The notes under the pieces were generated by a model. The model saw only the letters and a program-made list of their open reading frames with translations, had not been told where the DNA came from and made no database searches. The translations under genes and the position numbers were made by a program. Source: CAXSEA01 sp964235675 (GTDB taxonomy: Bacteria > Armatimonadota > Armatimonadia > Armatimonadales > Capsulimonadaceae). Taken from it: 18,426 nucleotides of DNA. How positions within the stretch are numbered: the first letter of the stretch is position 1; the number at the start of each line of letters is the position of its first letter. Where the stretch lies: positions 1 to 18,426 of the forward strand of contig CAXSEA010000054.1 in assembly GCA_964235675.1 (NCBI GenBank), in the 5' to 3' direction. This document shows, in pieces, positions 15,381 through 18,426 of the stretch.

Positions 15381-15725
15381 CTAGGCGATTACGGAATCGT
15401 ACTCAACCTGCGACGCGCCGTATCTGGCCGCGAACTCCGCCGGAGTGAGATAACGGCCGTACTGCGCGCTTCCCGGAGTGGCGACATCCTGCACGAATTG
15501 GTTTAGATCGGCTTTATTCGAGAGCGGGAATGTCACCGTCAGCGGGATGCGCCGAGCGGGATCGACGTCACCGGTGGGCTTTGCCAAACCGAGGTCGATC
15601 ACGCTCGGGCGGTCGCTGTGAACGGCAAGCATGCTGTCCGCCGCCTGGCTCACCGATGCAGCGGAAAGTGCGAGTACAAGTGCAAGCGCGGCTTGGCCGA
15701 GAGGATGTTTGTACCGACCAGACAT
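15381..15725 (-). CDS. N-terminal fragment: signal peptide and partial pro-kumamolisin domain
   Basis: 114 residues as translated up to the amber codon. It holds a secretion signal and the first part of the activation domain (IPLTVTFPLSNKADLNQFVQ, YGRYLTPAEFAARYGASQ), which match the start of the adjacent paralogue closely. Alone it has no catalytic part and should be non-functional. Confidence 0.6.
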   Translation of the reverse strand: MSGRYKHPLGQAALALVLALSAASVSQAADSMLAVHSDRPSVIDLGLAKPTGDVDPARRIPLTVTFPLSNKADLNQFVQDVATPGSAQYGRYLTPAEFAARYGASQVEYDSVIA

Positions 15726-16371
15726 GATGAAATCTCCTGTAATGTGTATGAGATGCTCACACTGTGCGTAAGCGACAATCTAGAGCTTGATCTATAAGCG
15801 GAACGCAGCAACAGCCTTCGCTCACGCGCCAACACTGGATCGGCGCGGAAAACTTCAGACTTTTGCATTCCGCTCAATGCATAGGATTCGCAGCGACGCG
15901 AGGTGCCGCTGCAGCCACTCCGTTAGCCGGACAGCATAAATGGCTAGGAGATGAGGATACTAATTTGCCGGAGGCGATACTGCAAACAACGCTTCAGCAA
16001 AAGATCGCCGACAGGGCAGCGACATTTCAATCATGACACATAAATCCATAGCGCGTCTTTCTATATGCAGATTTATGCAATTAAACACTGATTATCAGTC
16101 ATTTCAAGAAAAGACGCCGCTCGCTTTACCTGATTCGCTACGGCTCGATAAATCAGAAGGTATTCGGTCCACACGATATGCTCCGAACGGTATTAGCGAG
16201 GTGACGGGTAGATGCTCGTGTTACGGAAGCACGCGGAGCGCTGTTTAATAACGTTCATAGCCCTGCCAAGTTATTGGCAGGGCTATGAACGTGAGATACT
16301 CTAAAATTGCGAGCGGCTACTTCGCAGAAGCCATCACATTTTAAAAGTCTCTGGCTTAGACTGCACCCGGC
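15726..16371. other. Gene-free spacer between the two S53 genes
   Basis: About 650 bp with no credible gene. It contains the ribosome site and leader of the downstream S53 gene (15726-15738), a more AT-rich middle part, a weak inverted repeat CATAAATC (16039-16046)/GATTTATG (16070-16077), and the hairpin at 16251-16292. No clear promoter consensus could be identified for the interrupted gene. Confidence 0.6.
16251..16292. terminator. 18-bp perfect hairpin downstream of the second S53 gene
   Basis: Arms 16251-16268 and 16275-16292 are perfectly complementary with a 6-nt loop. It lies 80 nt past the stop codon of the S53 gene on the minus strand. No long T run follows, so termination may depend on the stem. 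The AGCCCTGC core is shared with the hairpin between the pilin genes. Confidence 0.6.
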
Positions 16372-18426
16372 TTAATGGCTGGGAGTCGTCACGGTGAGCG
16401 TAGTCGAATCGGCAGTCGTACCGGATGCGTTCGTTGCGAGCAGCTTGAACGTGTACTGGCCGCCGGGAACGAGCTGGCGGACGATATCGTGCGCCGCTTG
16501 GCTGGCCTTGGCGAACTCGTAGTAGTAGAGCGGATTGCCGTTCGCGTCGTTACCGGCGAAGATCTGGAACTCGACTACATACGCGCTGGCGAACTCCGCC
16601 TTGGACCAGCCGAACTCGATAGTCGTCGGCGTGCTGCTGATCACGTGGAAGTTCTTCGGCGCGGCGGGCAATTCGCCATCGTTAGTGGCGTAAGCGGTCG
16701 GGACCGCGACTAGGTTCGGCAGAAGGATCGAGCCGTAGATCGAGCCGAAGCCGGTGGTATTGTCGTAGCCTGCGCCCGCGAAGTAGCCGCCCACTCCGTC
16801 GAAGAGGTTCGGGTTGCCGTTGGTGCCATCCAAAACGTCATGGAACTGGAACAGCAAGCTGCTGTCCTCGCCCAGGTTGTAGAGCAGCGGGTTGGCAAAG
16901 CCGAGCGGCGCTTCACCGGCTTCGGCACGGTTTTGGTTGATCACGCCCGAGAAGCCGGTCCAGATCGGAGCCGACGCGCTCGTGCCGCCGACGCCGACCC
17001 AGCCAAAGCCAGGACCGCCATCGCCGTCATTATCAGACGTGTAGACATCCACCGGAGTGTATGGATCGGCGACCGCCGCGACGTCAGGGACGTTGCGCAT
17101 GGTCGGGGAGCCGCCGTTCGCGACCGCCACCGAGGTGCCGTCCGACGTTAACTGGTACGACGGGATGCTCCAGACCTGGCTGACGCCGCCGCCGGTCGCG
17201 CTGCCGTTCGCGCCAAGTTCATCCCAGACAGTCTCCAGAAAGTCCTGCTGGTCGAACAGGAACATAGTGGTTCCGCCGACCGAGGTGACAAGCGGCTGAG
17301 CCGCCGGGTCTTCGGCATTCAGCGACGGGGCGATATAGCCGCCAAGCACGAGGCGTCCGTATGCGCCCTGGTCGCCGGCTGAAACGAAGACCGAGATGCC
17401 TTCGGCGGCGCAGCGCTCGAACGCGGTGTTCTCGTCGTCGAAGACGGTCGGACCGTCGCTGAGATACTGGACCAGCTCGTCCGTGCCGTAGGAGATGTCG
17501 AGCGCGTTGACGGCATGATCGTCGGCCACGGCGTTAAGCGCGTCAATCAACGAGCTGGCGAAGTCAACTTCCGTGCCGGCTTCGTAGACGTAGATGCCTT
17601 TGTTTGAAGGCGACAGCGCCAACTCCATATCGATGTCCAAGCTGGCCTCCAGCGCGACTCCTGGGGTGGGAGTCGAGGGGGTACCGGCGACGGAGCGAGT
17701 ATAGACAGGAGTATTGGGAAGGCCGTAGTACTTCTCGTAGACGGCAGGATCGCCGCTGTAGAAGCCGCCCTCGGCATAGACGCCGAGCGCCTGGCCCGCC
17801 CCGTTATTGGTGAATGGAGGGATGAAGTACGCGACGTTTAAGTCGGAAGGGCTGAAATCGCCGCCGTGGCCGGAGCCGCCGGTGTCGTTGATCGGCGCCC
17901 CGACTAACCCGTCGGCGAAGCTGCTGCCGGTAGGTCGGGCAAGATTGTCGCCAGGACCGGACAGAGCCGTTCGGGCAGACCGTGCAGCCGCCATCTGAGC
18001 GCGCATCGCGGGAGTAACCACGATATGCTGAGGCGCGCCTTTGACAAAGCTGGACATGCCGTAGATGCAGTTGATGCTGCTCGCCACGGCCGCCGGAAGC
18101 TTGGGATTCGATGTCGCGGAAAAGAAGGAGGGATTGATCTTGCTGGTGTAGCTGTTGAACTTGACGTTCATCGCCCTGGACAGCTCGCCGGCGGTCGCCG
18201 AGATCGAGATCGCTCCGTGGGTGAGGCTGGATTCAGTCACTTGCAGGCGGTTGCGCACCGCCCAATCCATCACCGTTTTGTAGGAGGCCTGCGAAGCGCC
18301 GTATTTGGCGGCGAACTCAGCCGGAGAAAGATAGTGGCCGTACAACGGGCTGGAAGGATTGCTGACGGCGGCGACAAAGGTGTCAAGATCCGCCTTGTTG
18401 GAAAGCGGAAGAGTAATCGTCACGCC
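16372..18426 (-). CDS. S53 (sedolisin/pro-kumamolisin) peptidase, 5' end outside window
   Basis: 684 residues are visible; the reading frame is open to the window edge. By comparison with the neighbouring copy about 60 N-terminal residues, including the signal peptide, are missing, so the GTG at 18423 is not taken as the start. The prodomain (LPLSNKADLDTF, YLSPAEFAAKYGASQ) leads to the catalytic domain with E259 and D263 in ALEASLDIDME, D351 in FVSAGDQGAYG and S482 in GGTSASAPIWTG. The calcium-site region is FHDVLDGTNGNPN (527-539), and a fibronectin-III-like domain occupies about 586-681 (NFHVISSTPTTIEFGW). It appears fully functional: a secreted acid endopeptidase that self-activates by prodomain removal. 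It is a tandem paralogue of the interrupted gene and shares its domain order. Confidence 0.93.
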   Translation of the reverse strand, partial: GVTITLPLSNKADLDTFVAAVSNPSSPLYGHYLSPAEFAAKYGASQASYKTVMDWAVRNRLQVTESSLTHGAISISATAGELSRAMNVKFNSYTSKINPSFFSATSNPKLPAAVASSINCIYGMSSFVKGAPQHIVVTPAMRAQMAAARSARTALSGPGDNLARPTGSSFADGLVGAPINDTGGSGHGGDFSPSDLNVAYFIPPFTNNGAGQALGVYAEGGFYSGDPAVYEKYYGLPNTPVYTRSVAGTPSTPTPGVALEASLDIDMELALSPSNKGIYVYEAGTEVDFASSLIDALNAVADDHAVNALDISYGTDELVQYLSDGPTVFDDENTAFERCAAEGISVFVSAGDQGAYGRLVLGGYIAPSLNAEDPAAQPLVTSVGGTTMFLFDQQDFLETVWDELGANGSATGGGVSQVWSIPSYQLTSDGTSVAVANGGSPTMRNVPDVAAVADPYTPVDVYTSDNDGDGGPGFGWVGVGGTSASAPIWTGFSGVINQNRAEAGEAPLGFANPLLYNLGEDSSLLFQFHDVLDGTNGNPNLFDGVGGYFAGAGYDNTTGFGSIYGSILLPNLVAVPTAYATNDGELPAAPKNFHVISSTPTTIEFGWSKAEFASAYVVEFQIFAGNDANGNPLYYYEFAKASQAAHDIVRQLVPGGQYTFKLLATNASGTTADSTTLTVTTPSH

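Larger units (their letters stand above)
13542..15725 (-). pseudogene. S53 (sedolisin/pro-kumamolisin) peptidase interrupted by an in-frame amber codon
   Basis: Read as one frame, this is a 727-codon gene with a signal peptide (MSGRYKHPLGQAALALVLAL, ending near SQAAD), a pro-kumamolisin activation domain to about residue 200, the S53 catalytic domain, and a fibronectin-III-like domain at the C-terminus. A single TAG (15381-15383) at codon 115 stops translation inside the prodomain. The aligned position in the neighbouring paralogue is Trp (KTVMDWAVRNRLQVTE against DSVIA*AQSRGLTVTE), so one TGG-to-TAG change explains it. Every catalytic residue downstream is intact and there is no frameshift, so the lesion is recent, suppressed, or a sequence error. 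ATG at 15725 has AGGAG (15734-15738) 8 nt upstream. The enzyme would be an acid-acting secreted endopeptidase. Confidence 0.8.

Noticed and set aside
15381..15383. Amber codon as a programmed pyrrolysine site
   Set aside because: The aligned residue is Trp, sedolisins have no known pyrrolysine, and no supporting gene or downstream structural element is visible in the window.
16033..16248. 71-residue open frame in the spacer between the S53 genes
   Set aside because: No ribosome site, no recognisable domain, Arg/Ser-rich chance-like composition, and it lies in a stretch with inverted repeats.

Overview
The window looks like a chromosomal segment of a fairly GC-rich, environmental, non-proteobacterial bacterium. 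The mix of genes suggests Armatimonadota (Capsulimonas-like) or possibly Acidobacteriota: short prepilin-type proteins with an FTLVEIMIV N-terminus, secreted S53 (pro-kumamolisin/sedolisin) peptidases with C-terminal fibronectin-III-like domains, and a dnaG-rpoD housekeeping pair. The phylum is inferred from gene families I recognise, not from a search. I see no tRNA, rRNA, CRISPR array, transposase or phage gene.

Layout. (a) 94-1503 (+): a glycogen/starch-synthase-like GT-B glycosyltransferase, ending at a perfect-stem terminator shared with (b). (b) 1615-2564 (-): two paralogous pilin-like proteins in tandem, almost identical in DNA across the conserved N-terminal half, followed upstream by a 300-bp gene-free stretch rich in inverted repeats. 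(c) 2883-5471 (-): a probable three-gene unit of a dolichyl/polyprenyl-phosphate-sugar-type GT2 glycosyltransferase, a SAM methyltransferase and a membrane-anchored calcineurin-like phosphoesterase. (d) 5594-6511 (+): a stand-alone proline dehydrogenase. (e) 6534-8951 (-): an ECF sigma factor, a zinc-finger anti-sigma factor with one membrane helix, and an exported RseB/LolA-like protein, laid out like the proteobacterial rpoE-rseA-rseB envelope-stress module. (f) 9177-13423 (+): an exported protein with two half-repeats, DNA primase (dnaG) and the primary sigma factor (rpoD, TTG start), ending at a 28-bp perfect hairpin. (g) 13542-18426 (-): two tandem S53 peptidase genes. The downstream one is interrupted by one in-frame amber codon exactly where its neighbour has a Trp codon. 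The upstream one runs off the window end.

The most notable observations are the single TAG that splits an otherwise intact S53 protease gene, the sigma/anti-sigma/RseB-like cassette outside Proteobacteria, the pilin pair with a sharply bounded near-identical tract, the internally duplicated exported protein, and the convergent gene pair whose two stop codons each lie in or at the loop of a perfect hairpin. I found no convincing wholly new system. Most of the window is housekeeping or envelope-related genes.
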